Source of the DNA: Chitinophagales bacterium
GTDB lineage: Bacteria; Bacteroidota; Bacteroidia; Chitinophagales; CAIOSU01
Reading direction: 5' to 3'
DNA: 36,063 nucleotides
Assembly: GCA_040877935.1 (NCBI GenBank)
Contig: JBBDNB010000011.1
Span: 1-36,063, forward strand
Shown here: positions 24,317 to 32,923 of the stretch, one piece after another
Numbering within the stretch: position 1 is the first letter of the stretch
Layout of the letters: each line of letters starts with the position of its first letter
The notes under the pieces: generated by a model
What the model saw: the letters and a program-made list of their open reading frames with translations, nothing else
The model's database searches: none
What the model was told of the DNA's origin: nothing
Made by a program: the position numbers and the translations under genes

Positions 24317-24583
24317 ATGATTATAGATGACGTTGTATTTATCCTTGTTGTACTGATCGCATCAATATTGTGCCTGCTGATTTTCAGGGCACTCGGGATT
24401 TTAAAGAAAGAATCTTGTCCGAAATGTACAAATGTACTTATCCGTAAACACCGCAGTTTTAATGATAAAATGCTGATTGTAATGACCCTATACATCCTGC
24501 CCTTTAAACGCTACAAATGCCGCAAATGCGGTTGGGAAGGCCTACGATGGCAAGTAGAAAGAACTAAGCTCCCCAGACCTTGA
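24317..24583 (+). CDS. Small membrane protein with zinc ribbon
   Basis: This 88-aa protein has one N-terminal transmembrane helix (about 7-29, VVFILVVLIASILCLLIF) followed by a treble-clef or zinc-ribbon-like pair of CxxC knuckles, Cys34/Cys37 (CPKC) and Cys68/Cys71 (CRKCGW), with a hydrophobic stretch between (MLIVMTLYILPF). The domain is presumably cytosolic. No function can be assigned. It is coupled to the preceding small gene. Confidence 0.75.
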   Translation: MIIDDVVFILVVLIASILCLLIFRALGILKKESCPKCTNVLIRKHRSFNDKMLIVMTLYILPFKRYKCRKCGWEGLRWQVERTKLPRP

Positions 24584-24637
24584 GGTTGACAGAGGGACCT
24601 CCATCTATAAAAACAATGCTGTGGTAAACTTTTGGGG

Positions 24638-24657
24638 ATTCCCCTTTTCAGGGGAAT
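24638..24657. terminator. Hairpin, possible bidirectional terminator
   Basis: ATTCCCCT (24638-24645) and AGGGGAAT (24650-24657) form a perfect 8-bp stem with a TTTC loop, 55 bp after the zinc-ribbon gene. No strong U-run follows on either strand, so termination is possible but not shown. Confidence 0.4.
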
Positions 24658-24669
24658 GATTAAAATGAG

Positions 24670-24735
24670 CTAAACCAACATCGCCAGCGGTTCTTCCAAA
24701 TAAGCTTTTAGGGTTTGCTATAGTTTTGCGCCTGT
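24670..24735 (-). pseudogene. Decayed 3'-end copy of the E2 acyltransferase gene
   Basis: Read on the minus strand, 24735-24670 gives TGAKL, a TAG stop, then QTLKAYLEEPLAMLV and a stop. The intact E2 gene ends TGAKFLQTLKAYLEEPLAMLV. The last 47 bp (24672-24718) are identical to 26531-26577 except at one position. Further in, matches continue only at the protein level, with synonymous changes and a nonsense codon at 24718-24720. Similarity stops abruptly at 24735. A third, 17-bp piece of the same end lies at 24880-24896. See the direct-repeat entry for the possible meaning. Confidence 0.8.
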
Positions 24736-24744
24736 TTATTTTTG
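24714..24744 (+). promoter_or_regulatory. Promoter-like pair facing a tiny open frame
   Basis: TTTG (24714-24717), 19 bp, then TATTTTTG (24737-24744). Both boxes match the Bacteroidota consensus exactly with ideal spacing. Five bases later an ATG (24749) opens a 26-codon frame (MEIAPIFHGKQSPEEGLIVG...) ending at 24829. The frame reads protein-like but is too short for a domain; it may be a remnant of a gene start. Part of the promoter lies within the E2 remnant. Confidence 0.35.
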
Positions 24745-24937
24745 AAAAATGGAAATTGCGCCCATTTTTCACGGTAAACAAAGCCCTGAGGAAGGATTAA
24801 TTGTAGGTTACGCAGCAATTATATCGTGAAATATTTCAATGAAATTAGCAGCACCCCCTACACAGCCAGCAAAAAACCTAAACCAACATCGCCAGCAGTG
24901 ACTGCCTGACAATCTCTATTTATGGAAATAGGATTTT
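24745..24937. other. Non-coding remainder between E2 remnant and ATP-binding gene
   Basis: Besides the 26-codon frame (24749-24829) this stretch holds the 17-bp third copy of the E2 3' end (24880-24896). No RNA gene or complete gene is visible. It has the look of decayed sequence. Confidence 0.4.
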
Positions 24938-26308
24938 TTAATCCAAAACCTCCCATTGCCCTGCTTTTGTAGAGCCTTTACGTCTAATTTTGTTTTCCTT
25001 TTTTAATTTATCCAAATGATATTCTACCCCTCTCCTCGATAAGCCAGTTTTTTCCTGCAATTCTTTTGCTGTAACTTTTGGGTTAGTCTTCATTGCATTT
25101 AGAATTATCTCCACAGTTTCTTCCACAGTTTCTTCCACAGTTTCTTCCACAGTTTTCTCCACAGTCCTGTGTAGAACCAAAGTGAATATCCCTTCAGTTT
25201 TGAATTGAGGTTCAGGAAGTTGGGCAGCTTTCATTAGATCCTTTATCCGGCCAATGCCAGAGCCTACCTGTTCTACCATGTGGATGCGAACAAACAACCC
25301 AAAGATCAGCGGATTGCGACTGTGACTTTTGCTTCCAAAATCGGCCAAAGAAATGGCACTGGTCAGTCCTCCGGGATTACTGATCTCAACCCGGTCTTTA
25401 AATAGCTCAATAGTGATTTTAGCACCTTTGTCGTAGTAATCACGGTGAGAGAGCGCATTGATTACAGCTTCTTTTAAAGCCGTTTCGGGTATTTCCCATA
25501 TCTCCTTTCTCGGGCCACCACCTTCAATTTCGTACCGCACATTCAACTTCTCTTTTAACCATTGCATGGCTTTTTCATATTGCCGCATCAGTGGACCACC
25601 AAAGGGTTTGTCGTCTGAAATTTGCGTTTTGGTAGTTCCATCAAACGCAATACAGCGGATAAGCGCGGTTTCAATAAATTGCTCAGGTGCTGTCGCAAAG
25701 AACAAAACTCCACCATTTTTCATATTTCCATCAGGAAGCATAAGTTTCAGATTATGCATTATTTGCTCCTGACTTACTGTTTTTGAAAGTCCACTCAATG
25801 CCCGAAATTCCTCAAACCATTCTTGATCAATAGCTGAATTCGGTTCAAAATCTATACATGGAGCTTCATCAAAATAAATGCGATCTGACTGCTGAAAAAA
25901 GTCCCGCATTTGCTCCACAGTGGTCAGCTTTTGTGTATTTGGGCCTTGCCTCACATGGATGGCACCGGATAAAACATAAGGTTTTTGTGTGCCTGAATTT
26001 ACTTCTATTGCCCAAACGGTCTTTCCTTCAATTTCCACAGCATACATTTCAGCGGCAATATGTGGGTTGATTTCATTGATGGAATTTTGAATGGCCGATC
26101 TCTTTTCATTATTGACCCGGGCTCCATGTATTTCATTATCATCACTTACACCAATTAACAAGACCCCTCCGGCAGCATTGGCAAAGGCGCAAATTTCTTC
26201 GCTGATTTCCTTTAGCTTAGTAGGAACACGGATTTTAAATTCCGCATTGTAGCCTTCCCCTGCCTGTACGATGCTTTGTATGTCCTCTGCTGTGAGCTTT
26301 TTGTCCAT
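24938..26308 (-). CDS. AlbA_2 / divergent-AAA (AAA_4) ATP-binding regulator-like protein
   Basis: This 456-aa protein has an N-terminal AlbA_2 (Schlafen-type AAA_4) domain, about 10-125: EGYNAEFKIR, then ICAFANAAGGVLLIGVSDD and IHVRQGPNTQKLT. The middle region is conserved in this family (ETALKEAVINALSHRDY, then IELFKDRVEISNPGGL). The C-terminus is a winged helix (TAKELQEKTGLSRRGVEYHL). Just before it lies a tandem repeat of the tetrapeptide EETV (VEETVEETVEETVE), encoded by near-identical 12-bp units at 25111-25158. The family is usually annotated as putative transcriptional regulators and is common in mobile and accessory DNA. The gene lies between two copies of the E2 3' end, which suggests it came in with that segment. 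Confidence 0.88.
   Translation of the reverse strand: MDKKLTAEDIQSIVQAGEGYNAEFKIRVPTKLKEISEEICAFANAAGGVLLIGVSDDNEIHGARVNNEKRSAIQNSINEINPHIAAEMYAVEIEGKTVWAIEVNSGTQKPYVLSGAIHVRQGPNTQKLTTVEQMRDFFQQSDRIYFDEAPCIDFEPNSAIDQEWFEEFRALSGLSKTVSQEQIMHNLKLMLPDGNMKNGGVLFFATAPEQFIETALIRCIAFDGTTKTQISDDKPFGGPLMRQYEKAMQWLKEKLNVRYEIEGGGPRKEIWEIPETALKEAVINALSHRDYYDKGAKITIELFKDRVEISNPGGLTSAISLADFGSKSHSRNPLIFGLFVRIHMVEQVGSGIGRIKDLMKAAQLPEPQFKTEGIFTLVLHRTVEKTVEETVEETVEETVEIILNAMKTNPKVTAKELQEKTGLSRRGVEYHLDKLKKENKIRRKGSTKAGQWEVLD
25111..25158 (-). repeat. 12-bp tandem repeat inside the coding region
   Basis: Four consecutive units of CCACAGTTTCTT (the last one reading CCACAGTTTTCT), encoding repeated EETV residues. 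Because the unit is a multiple of three, gain or loss of units changes the linker length without breaking the frame. It sits between the ATP-binding part and the winged helix. Confidence 0.85.
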
Positions 26309-26495
26309 TTTTAGTCAGGCTATTTGTTAAAAATTTTCCAGTGAATTTTCATGGTTCAGGTATAGTTCATAAAAACTTTATCAAATTACGTGAGCTTAAC
26401 TTGCGTTCGTTTGAAGTTCTGCATCGGGGACTGGCGAACGAGAAGGTGAATGACTAAAAGAATTCAACTTTCAGCACACTCTATCTCCACGATAA

Positions 26496-26515
26496 TCAAT
26501 GATATAAATCATTGA
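26496..26515 (-). terminator. Hairpin downstream of the E2 gene
   Basis: TCAATGAT (26496-26503) and ATCATTGA (26508-26515) form a perfect 8-bp stem with an ATAA loop, 13 bp after the E2 stop on the minus strand. Low GC and no U-run make it a weak intrinsic terminator. The rest of 26309-26528 shows nothing further apart from a loose CGTTCG / CGAACG inverted repeat (about 26413-26453). Confidence 0.35.
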
Positions 26516-26528
26516 GGTCATAGTTTAC

Positions 26529-27854
26529 TCAAACCAACATCGCCAGCGGTTCTTCCAAATAAGCTTTTAGTGTTTGCAGGAATTTAGCTCCTGTAGCGCC
26601 ATCTACCAAGCGGTGGTCGCAGCTCAATGTGATTTTCATAATATTTTCGGATGCCAATTCCCCGTCTTTCAAAACAGGCACTTCCTTGATTTTGCCCACT
26701 GCAAGGATACAGGCATCGGGCGGATTGATAATGGCCGTAAACTCATCAATATCAAACATGCCCAGATTAGAAATGGTAAAAGTATTGCCCTGCATTTCCT
26801 CAGTTTGCAGTTTTTTGTTTTTGGCTTTTTCAGCTAGCTTGCGCGTTTCCTGTGCGATGTGCGACAAAGATTTAGCATCGGTATATCTGAGAACAGGAAC
26901 CAACAAACCCTCTTCTACGGCCACGGCCACACCAATATTCACATGGTGATTGATGCGGATTTTATCGCCCAGCCAGGAGGAATTCACCTGCGGATGTTTC
27001 TTCAAAGCATGTGCTGTGGCTTTTACTATAATGTCATTGAAGGAGATTTTCAGCGGAGCAACTTCATTGAGTTTTTTGCGCGCCTCCATAGCCCTGTCCA
27101 TTTTCACTTCCATAGTGAGGTAAAAATGCGGGGCATTGAATTTGCTCTCTGCCAGTCTTTTGGCAATGGTTTTGCGCATTTGCGAAAGCGAAACATCTTC
27201 GTAACTTTCTTCCTGAACGACTTTTGGCAGCTCTATTTTTCCGGTTTCTTCAGCACCGCCTTTTTCTAGGTATTCTTCCACATCTTTTTTCACGATTCGC
27301 CCATCGTCACCGCTGCCTTTTATTTTGCTGATAGAAATGTTTTTTTCAGCGGCAATGCGCCTGGCCAATGGTGAAGCTTTGATTCTTCCTTCACTGCTTT
27401 CTACATCTGCCAGTTCAGGAGATTGTTTTGAGTCTTCTTTTTCTTCTGATTTCTTTTCTTTGTCAGCGGATTTGCTTTCTGCTTGTTTTGAAGCACCTGT
27501 GGGAATTTCTACTGCTTCATCCTCCTCCTCTTCAGATGCCTTTTCTTCGGCCTTCTCAGAAGATTTTTCTTTTTCCTTTTTCTCTTCTTCTTTTAAAATG
27601 GCATCTACATCTTCATCCTTATCTCCAAGGATCACCAGTATGGCATTGATGTCAATTGATTCTCCTTCTTTTGCACCAATATAGAGCAGTGTGCCTTCTC
27701 CAGGACTTTCAAAATCCATAGTGGCCTTATCGGTTTCTATTTCAGCCAACAAATCCCCGTTGGAAACTTTATCTCCTTTTTTCTTATGCCATGCAGCGAT
27801 CACGCCTTCTTCCATAGTGTCGCTCATGCGCGGCATTCTTATAACTTCAGCCAT
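26529..27854 (-). CDS. 2-oxoacid dehydrogenase E2, probably pyruvate dehydrogenase dihydrolipoamide acetyltransferase
   Basis: This 441-aa protein has a single N-terminal lipoyl domain with lipoyl Lys43 in EIETDKATMDFES. An acidic/Lys/Glu/Ser-rich linker follows (about 88-150), then a peripheral-subunit binding domain (IKASPLARRIAAEKNISISK...GRIVKKDVEEYL) and the catalytic acyltransferase domain ending with SCDHRLVDGATGAKFL (active-site His about 413). It transfers acetyl groups to CoA in the pyruvate dehydrogenase complex, or other acyl groups if it serves a branched-chain complex. The lipoyl wording MPRMSDTMEEG favours the pyruvate type. No E1 or E3 gene adjoins it. It is 12 bp downstream of the M16 peptidase gene. 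Confidence 0.93.
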   Translation of the reverse strand: MAEVIRMPRMSDTMEEGVIAAWHKKKGDKVSNGDLLAEIETDKATMDFESPGEGTLLYIGAKEGESIDINAILVILGDKDEDVDAILKEEEKKEKEKSSEKAEEKASEEEEDEAVEIPTGASKQAESKSADKEKKSEEKEDSKQSPELADVESSEGRIKASPLARRIAAEKNISISKIKGSGDDGRIVKKDVEEYLEKGGAEETGKIELPKVVQEESYEDVSLSQMRKTIAKRLAESKFNAPHFYLTMEVKMDRAMEARKKLNEVAPLKISFNDIIVKATAHALKKHPQVNSSWLGDKIRINHHVNIGVAVAVEEGLLVPVLRYTDAKSLSHIAQETRKLAEKAKNKKLQTEEMQGNTFTISNLGMFDIDEFTAIINPPDACILAVGKIKEVPVLKDGELASENIMKITLSCDHRLVDGATGAKFLQTLKAYLEEPLAMLV

Positions 27855-27866
27855 TTTTCCTATTCT

Positions 27867-30788
27867 TTAGTAATTGAAAATTTCTTCCAATGTTAACTCT
27901 TTAAAAGTGCCAATGTTTTTGAGTACTTCCAAATCCATATCTTCCTTTTTGCCAATTACCAGGAAAGTATGTTTTTTGCCGGCAATTTCTTCCTGAAACT
28001 TTTCTTCCATTTTATCAATATTCCAGGAGGGTATTTCCTCGTAAAGTTTTTTATTGATGTCATAATCGATGCCGAGGTCGAGCAAGCGCTGGTAGGACCA
28101 AAATATTTCATCGCCTACGGTACGCTCACTTTCAATGTTTTTCATAGCAGATTCCTTAGCTGCTTTAAATTGCTTTTCAGCTTTGGGCATAGTGTTTAAC
28201 AATTTGAGCATTTCGCTGCTTGCTTCTTGCAGTTTATCGGATTGTGTGCCAATATATGCAATGGAAAGGAAAGGCTCATCTGCTTTGCGCGGAGTACTTT
28301 GATAGGCATAAGCTGCATAGGCCAATGCTTTTGATTCCCTAATTTCCTGAAAAACAATAGAGGACAATCCGGCACCAAAATATTCATTGAAAAGCTTGTT
28401 GAAAGTCATCAGATCGGGAGTGAACTCCTGCCCTGTTGCTAAAATAATCATCTCGGTCTGTACCATATCGTAATCTACAAAATAGACTTCGTCTTTGCTT
28501 TGTCTCTGGACTTCAAATTTTAATGGTTCAGGATAAGCTTTTAATTCTGCAGGCACTTTGTGCAATTTATCAAGTACTTTTTTCACGGCAGATTTTTCTT
28601 CCGGTCCATAATAAAAGACTTTATGCTGGTAGGATGTCAGTGCATTGATCTTTTGAATTAGGGCATTTGGATCAATTGATTTCAATTTATCTTCCGACAA
28701 AATATTTGTGAATGGGTTTTCCTCACCATATTTGGCAAAATTGAACAAGCCCTGGCGCAGGATCACACCCTTTTGGAGTTTTTGATCTGCGCGATCCTTT
28801 AAAATTCCTTTTACCATTTCTGTATAAGCAGCTTCTTCAGGTTGAACTGATGCGAGCAAATGTTCAAAAAGTTCTACGCCTTTTTCAAAACTTTCCTGCA
28901 AACCACTCAACTTCACATAGGTTCTGTATCTGCCGGTATTTACACTGAAATCAAGCCCCAACTTGAAAAATTCTTTCTGTAAATCTTCGGGACTGTATTT
29001 TTCAGTACCAAGATAGGGCAGGTAGGAAACAGCCAGCGCCATTTCTTTATCGTGATCTTCGCCCATATCAAGAATATAATAGAGGTTGAACAATTCATTT
29101 TCCTCATTTTTGGTGTAATAGAAAGGAATATCTGATGCAAGGTTATCCTCTTTGATCTCTGATTCATAATCGATGAATTGAGGTTCAAGTCGTGGGGTTT
29201 CTTTGGCCTCAAATGCCTTGAAAAAATCGGATTGCCCCTCGCGGTCAATTTCTATAGAAGTAATCTGCGGTTTATCTACTTTATGCACTGTAGTGTCTTC
29301 TCCCAGGCGTTTGTATGACACCACATAATTGTTGCCATAATGCTTATTGGCAAATTCCACCACATCTTCTTTGGTGATCTTTTCCATCACCTCGTATTGC
29401 TTTACAATATCTTCCCAGGGCCGCTCTACAACAAAGGAATTGACAAATTTTGAAACCCTTGCATTGTTGTTTTCATAGCTTTTAATGTCTTGAAGCTTAA
29501 AATCTCTAACTACCGCCTGAACCAGCCAATCGTCAAAATTGCCCTGTTTTATTGAATCAAGTTGTGCCAGCAATAAGTCTTTTACTTCTTCCAAATCCTG
29601 TCCCTGCCGGGGCATTCCAAAGAGCATATGCGATGAAAAATCGTGCATCATGCTTTCGTAAGAAGCCGCTTTTAGTACTTTTTGTTTTTGCAATAAATCC
29701 AAATCTACTAAGCCAGCACTTCCGTTCATCAGAATTCCTGAAACCAGGCGCATCATCATGGCTTCTCGGCTACCCGCTTTGTCAAATCGAAATCCGATGT
29801 AAAGGTGTTCGGGCTGACTTCCCAGGGCGGTTTTTACTACCGGCTTTGTGATTTCTGGTTGTGCTTTTAGTTCAAATTCAGGGATTTCATTGGCTTCCCA
29901 CGAGCCAAAATGTTTATCGATCAATTTAATGGTTTCATCAAAATCAAGATCACCGGCCAGGCAAATAGCTGTATTATTGGGTTGATAATAAGTGTTGAAA
30001 TAATTATGAATATTAACTAAAGAAGGGTTTTTCAAATGCTCGCCTTCTCCAATTGTGGTTTGTGTGCCATATGGGTGCTGTGGATAAAGTCCTTCATTTA
30101 AATTTTTAAAAGATTTGCGAAAATCACTGTCCTGTGAGCGGTTGAATTCTTCATAAACCGTTTCCAGCTCGGTGTGGAATAGTCGCAACACCAGGGTGCT
30201 GAAACGCTCTGCTTCAAGTTCCAGCCATTTTTCCAGCTCATTGGCAGGGATATTATTGACATAAACTGTTTGATCTACCCAGGTATAAGCATTGGTGCCA
30301 CTTCCGCCAATGGAAGAAATCATTTTATCGTATTCATTGGGTGCAGCATATTTAGAAGCTTGATAAGACACACTGTCAATTTTAGCATAAAGTGCTTTCT
30401 TTTTTTCAGGATCTTTTTCTTTGCGATGCAATTCATACAATGCAGAAATACTGTCTAAAAGTGGTTTCTCTTTTTCCCAGTTGATGGTGCCAAATTCATC
30501 TGTGCCCTTAAAAAGCATATGCTCTAAATAATGTGCTAGCCCTGTAGTTTCAGGCGGGTCATTTTTAGAGCCGGTCCTTACTGCAATATTGGTTTGTATT
30601 TTAGGTTCTTTTTTATTGACAGAAAGATAGACCTTCAGGCCATTGTCCAGTGTATAAATACGGGTATCAAGCGGGTCGCCTTCTACGGATTCATAAGGGT
30701 ATTCAGGAGCATCAGCACTTTTTTCACTACTGCAGGCTGCAAGTAAAAAAAGACAGCTTAAAAACAGGGGGATCAGGTTTTTTTTCAT
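27867..30788 (-). CDS. M16 family zinc metallopeptidase, two-part, lipoprotein
   Basis: This 973-aa protein has a lipoprotein signal ending LLAAC (about Cys19). The inverted zinc motif HYLEH (86-90) is followed about 75 residues later by a Glu-containing ELEKWLELEAERF...ETVYEEFNR segment supplying the third ligand. The second half (about 520-973) repeats the M16 fold without the zinc motif, as in full-length pitrilysin-like single-chain enzymes. It should be an active periplasmic or outer-membrane-anchored peptidase degrading small peptides. It lies 4 bp after dnaX and 12 bp before the E2 gene, with no obvious functional link. Confidence 0.93.
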   Translation of the reverse strand: MKKNLIPLFLSCLFLLAACSSEKSADAPEYPYESVEGDPLDTRIYTLDNGLKVYLSVNKKEPKIQTNIAVRTGSKNDPPETTGLAHYLEHMLFKGTDEFGTINWEKEKPLLDSISALYELHRKEKDPEKKKALYAKIDSVSYQASKYAAPNEYDKMISSIGGSGTNAYTWVDQTVYVNNIPANELEKWLELEAERFSTLVLRLFHTELETVYEEFNRSQDSDFRKSFKNLNEGLYPQHPYGTQTTIGEGEHLKNPSLVNIHNYFNTYYQPNNTAICLAGDLDFDETIKLIDKHFGSWEANEIPEFELKAQPEITKPVVKTALGSQPEHLYIGFRFDKAGSREAMMMRLVSGILMNGSAGLVDLDLLQKQKVLKAASYESMMHDFSSHMLFGMPRQGQDLEEVKDLLLAQLDSIKQGNFDDWLVQAVVRDFKLQDIKSYENNNARVSKFVNSFVVERPWEDIVKQYEVMEKITKEDVVEFANKHYGNNYVVSYKRLGEDTTVHKVDKPQITSIEIDREGQSDFFKAFEAKETPRLEPQFIDYESEIKEDNLASDIPFYYTKNEENELFNLYYILDMGEDHDKEMALAVSYLPYLGTEKYSPEDLQKEFFKLGLDFSVNTGRYRTYVKLSGLQESFEKGVELFEHLLASVQPEEAAYTEMVKGILKDRADQKLQKGVILRQGLFNFAKYGEENPFTNILSEDKLKSIDPNALIQKINALTSYQHKVFYYGPEEKSAVKKVLDKLHKVPAELKAYPEPLKFEVQRQSKDEVYFVDYDMVQTEMIILATGQEFTPDLMTFNKLFNEYFGAGLSSIVFQEIRESKALAYAAYAYQSTPRKADEPFLSIAYIGTQSDKLQEASSEMLKLLNTMPKAEKQFKAAKESAMKNIESERTVGDEIFWSYQRLLDLGIDYDINKKLYEEIPSWNIDKMEEKFQEEIAGKKHTFLVIGKKEDMDLEVLKNIGTFKELTLEEIFNY

Positions 30789-30792
30789 GGGT

Positions 30793-32595
30793 TTAGTCTT
30801 TTAAATAAAGTTGTAATTTTTCTTTTAATAGTTGGAGGTCGGGGTTTTTTTCCTGCAGAAATTCCCATTTGTCTTTTGAAGTAAAAACTTTTTTAGGGGC
30901 ATTGTTTTCAACGGATTTTTCTACTATTGATTTTACCGGTACTTTAGAACCAAGATATTTAAAAAATTTGGTCAGCACTTCCTCACTTCGCGACAAAAAC
31001 AGTTCTTTACTTCCCTGAGTGTCAAAAATCAGGAAAACTTCTTTTTCAGCAAGGCGTACTTCAGAATGCTCTAATATCGGAAAAAATACGCTGTCATTTT
31101 TTTTGAAATCTGCACGGAGAGCTTCCCAGGCTTCTTTGAGTTGTGTTTCATCTATTTCAGGATCAAGAACAGAATTTTCTTCCGCTTCTTCTTTTTGCTT
31201 AGCTTCTTCTGAAGTATCAAAATCGCGATTTTTTAGGCGGGAGAGGTTTATCCCTGTATTAAGGCCATTGGGTTTGGTAGAAACAGTATTGCCCGAAAGC
31301 TTTTTATCTGTGGTTTTTGGCGCTTTTTTTTCACTATTCTTTTCTGTGTTTTCCGAAGTTTTTTCTTGTGCCTCAGCCGACTCCTTTTTGATTGAAATTT
31401 CTGTTTTAGGATTTTCCTTTTCCAGCGGAACTTCTGGCTCTGCTACTTTTGGAACTTCTTTACTTGTCTGTGTATGATTATTTTCTGTTTTGCTTTTCTG
31501 CTCAGGCTTCAGCGGTTTTTTTTTTAGCGCTTCGGGATTTAATATTCCGGGCAAATGGGCAATTTTCATCAGAGCGAGCTCTACTTGCAAGCGTTTGTTT
31601 CTGGCAGCTCGGTATTTGATTTGGCAATCATTGGCCAGGTCGAGTGCATTGAGCAAAAATGCATTGGGAATCAATTGCGCCTGTTGTTGATAGCGCAAGC
31701 TTAAATCCTTGCCGGCTTCAAGCAAATCTTTGGTTTTAGCCTCTTTAGTGACCATCAGGTTGCGGAAATGTTCGCTGAGTCCAGAGATAAATTCTTCCCC
31801 GTCAAAACCAAGCCCCAGGACTTCATCAAAGAGCAAAAGTGCTTCGGGTAGATCTTGTGCCATCAGCAAATCTGTAACTCTGAAGTAGTATTCATGATCG
31901 AGAATATTCAGATTGGTGATAACGGATTCAAAACTGATGCGTTGTTCGCTGCGATCTACCAAACGGTCGAACATGGAAAGCGCATCTCTCAATGCACCAT
32001 CGGCCTTTTGGGCAATCATGTTCAGGGCATTTTCTTCAAATTCAATGCCCTCCTGCTTGCAAATATTCGCAAGGTGCGCCACAATGTCTTTAACAGAAAT
32101 ACGCTTAAAATCATAAATCTGGCAGCGAGACAAGATCGTGGGTAAAATTTTGTGTTTTTCAGTTGTGGCCAATATAAAAATGGCATAAGTAGGCGGCTCT
32201 TCAAGGGTTTTCAAAAAAGCATTGAAAGCCGATTGTGAAAGCATATGTACCTCATCAATGATATAGACTTTATAATCACCAATCTGAGGGGGAATACGCA
32301 CCTGGTCAATCAGCATTTTTATGTCGTCCACCGAATTGTTGGAAGCGGCATCGAGCTCGAATATATTGATGGAATAATCGCGCTCATCACTTTCAGATTG
32401 CTTGTTAATGATTTTTGCCAATATGCGTGCACAGGTTGTTTTACCTACACCGCGCGGACCGCAAAACAAAAAAGAATGCCCGAGATGTTGGCTGTTTACA
32501 GCCTTTTGCAGCGTTTGAGTAACACCGGACTGCCCTACTACCTCGTCAAAATCCGAGGGGCGGTATTTCCGTGCTGATACTACAAATTTTTCCAT
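30793..32595 (-). CDS. dnaX: DNA polymerase III subunit gamma/tau
   Basis: This 600-aa clamp-loader ATPase has Walker A GPRGVGKT (46-53), Walker B VYIIDEVHMLS, sensor wording LATTEKHKILPTILSRCQI and ADGALRDALSMFDRLV. The four-cysteine zinc module usual between Walker A and ELDAASNNSVDDI is absent: this stretch (about 62-78) has no Cys. After residue 360 comes a Lys/Glu/Ser/Thr-rich low-complexity linker (about 365-460) and then a C-terminal tau-like domain (ETQLKEAWEALRADF...LQEKNPDLQLLKEKL). It loads the sliding clamp and links the polymerase cores. TAAATTTG (32628-32635, minus) upstream matches the -7 box, without a clear -33 box. Confidence 0.96.
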   Translation of the reverse strand: MEKFVVSARKYRPSDFDEVVGQSGVTQTLQKAVNSQHLGHSFLFCGPRGVGKTTCARILAKIINKQSESDERDYSINIFELDAASNNSVDDIKMLIDQVRIPPQIGDYKVYIIDEVHMLSQSAFNAFLKTLEEPPTYAIFILATTEKHKILPTILSRCQIYDFKRISVKDIVAHLANICKQEGIEFEENALNMIAQKADGALRDALSMFDRLVDRSEQRISFESVITNLNILDHEYYFRVTDLLMAQDLPEALLLFDEVLGLGFDGEEFISGLSEHFRNLMVTKEAKTKDLLEAGKDLSLRYQQQAQLIPNAFLLNALDLANDCQIKYRAARNKRLQVELALMKIAHLPGILNPEALKKKPLKPEQKSKTENNHTQTSKEVPKVAEPEVPLEKENPKTEISIKKESAEAQEKTSENTEKNSEKKAPKTTDKKLSGNTVSTKPNGLNTGINLSRLKNRDFDTSEEAKQKEEAEENSVLDPEIDETQLKEAWEALRADFKKNDSVFFPILEHSEVRLAEKEVFLIFDTQGSKELFLSRSEEVLTKFFKYLGSKVPVKSIVEKSVENNAPKKVFTSKDKWEFLQEKNPDLQLLKEKLQLYLKD

Positions 32596-32728
32596 TAATT
32601 AAATGCTTTGACTTTTTGCGGATTGAACAAATTTAAAGATTAGAATTGGCAATGAGAAGGATTGATAGAAAGCAAATTGCCAATTCTGCCTTTCTTTCAG
32701 ATAATAAGCTTTTGTTAAAAACCCAGCA

Positions 32729-32771
32729 GAGCTGTCGTCTTTCCAAAAAGATATCAGCTCTTAGGTTAGGC
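32729..32771. repeat. Palindromic module Q, copy 1
   Basis: GAGCTGTCGTCTTT then CCAA then AAAGATATCAGCTC (32729-32760), an imperfect hairpin with three mismatched pairs, followed by TTAGGTTAGGC (32761-32771). The same hairpin plus tail recurs at 32974-33015 and 34196-34238. Confidence 0.8.
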
Positions 32772-32789
32772 TGAAACCCTCTCAGGATA

Positions 32790-32822
32790 AGTGGTCGGAC
32801 GACTCAAAGTCGTCTGACCACT
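32790..32822. repeat. Palindromic module R, copy 1
   Basis: AGTGGTCGGACGACT (32790-32804), loop CAA, AGTCGTCTGACCACT (32808-32822): a 15-bp stem with one G-T type mismatch. Almost the same sequence is at 35607-35639 and a decayed copy at 34434-34462. Confidence 0.85.
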
Positions 32823-32923
32823 ACACTTCAATGGAAATTCAGACTGTTAGGACAGGACAGCAAGTCTTAGAATAACCCTTTGCCTTTTCTCAGCAAAGCT
32901 GTCTACTGGTCGCCTGCCAGGCT

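Larger units (their letters stand above)
24672..26577. mobile_element. Segment bounded by direct repeats of the E2 gene end (possible insertion)
   Basis: 24672-24718 and 26531-26577 are 47-bp direct repeats with one mismatch. The right copy is the true 3' end of the E2 gene; the left copy is the remnant. Between them lies only the AlbA_2/ATP-binding gene. Integrative elements that insert into the 3' end of a gene while restoring it leave exactly this arrangement. However, no integrase is present, and the codon-level divergence beyond the 47 bp points to an older or partly converted copy. A simple duplication with later gene gain is an alternative. Confidence 0.4.
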
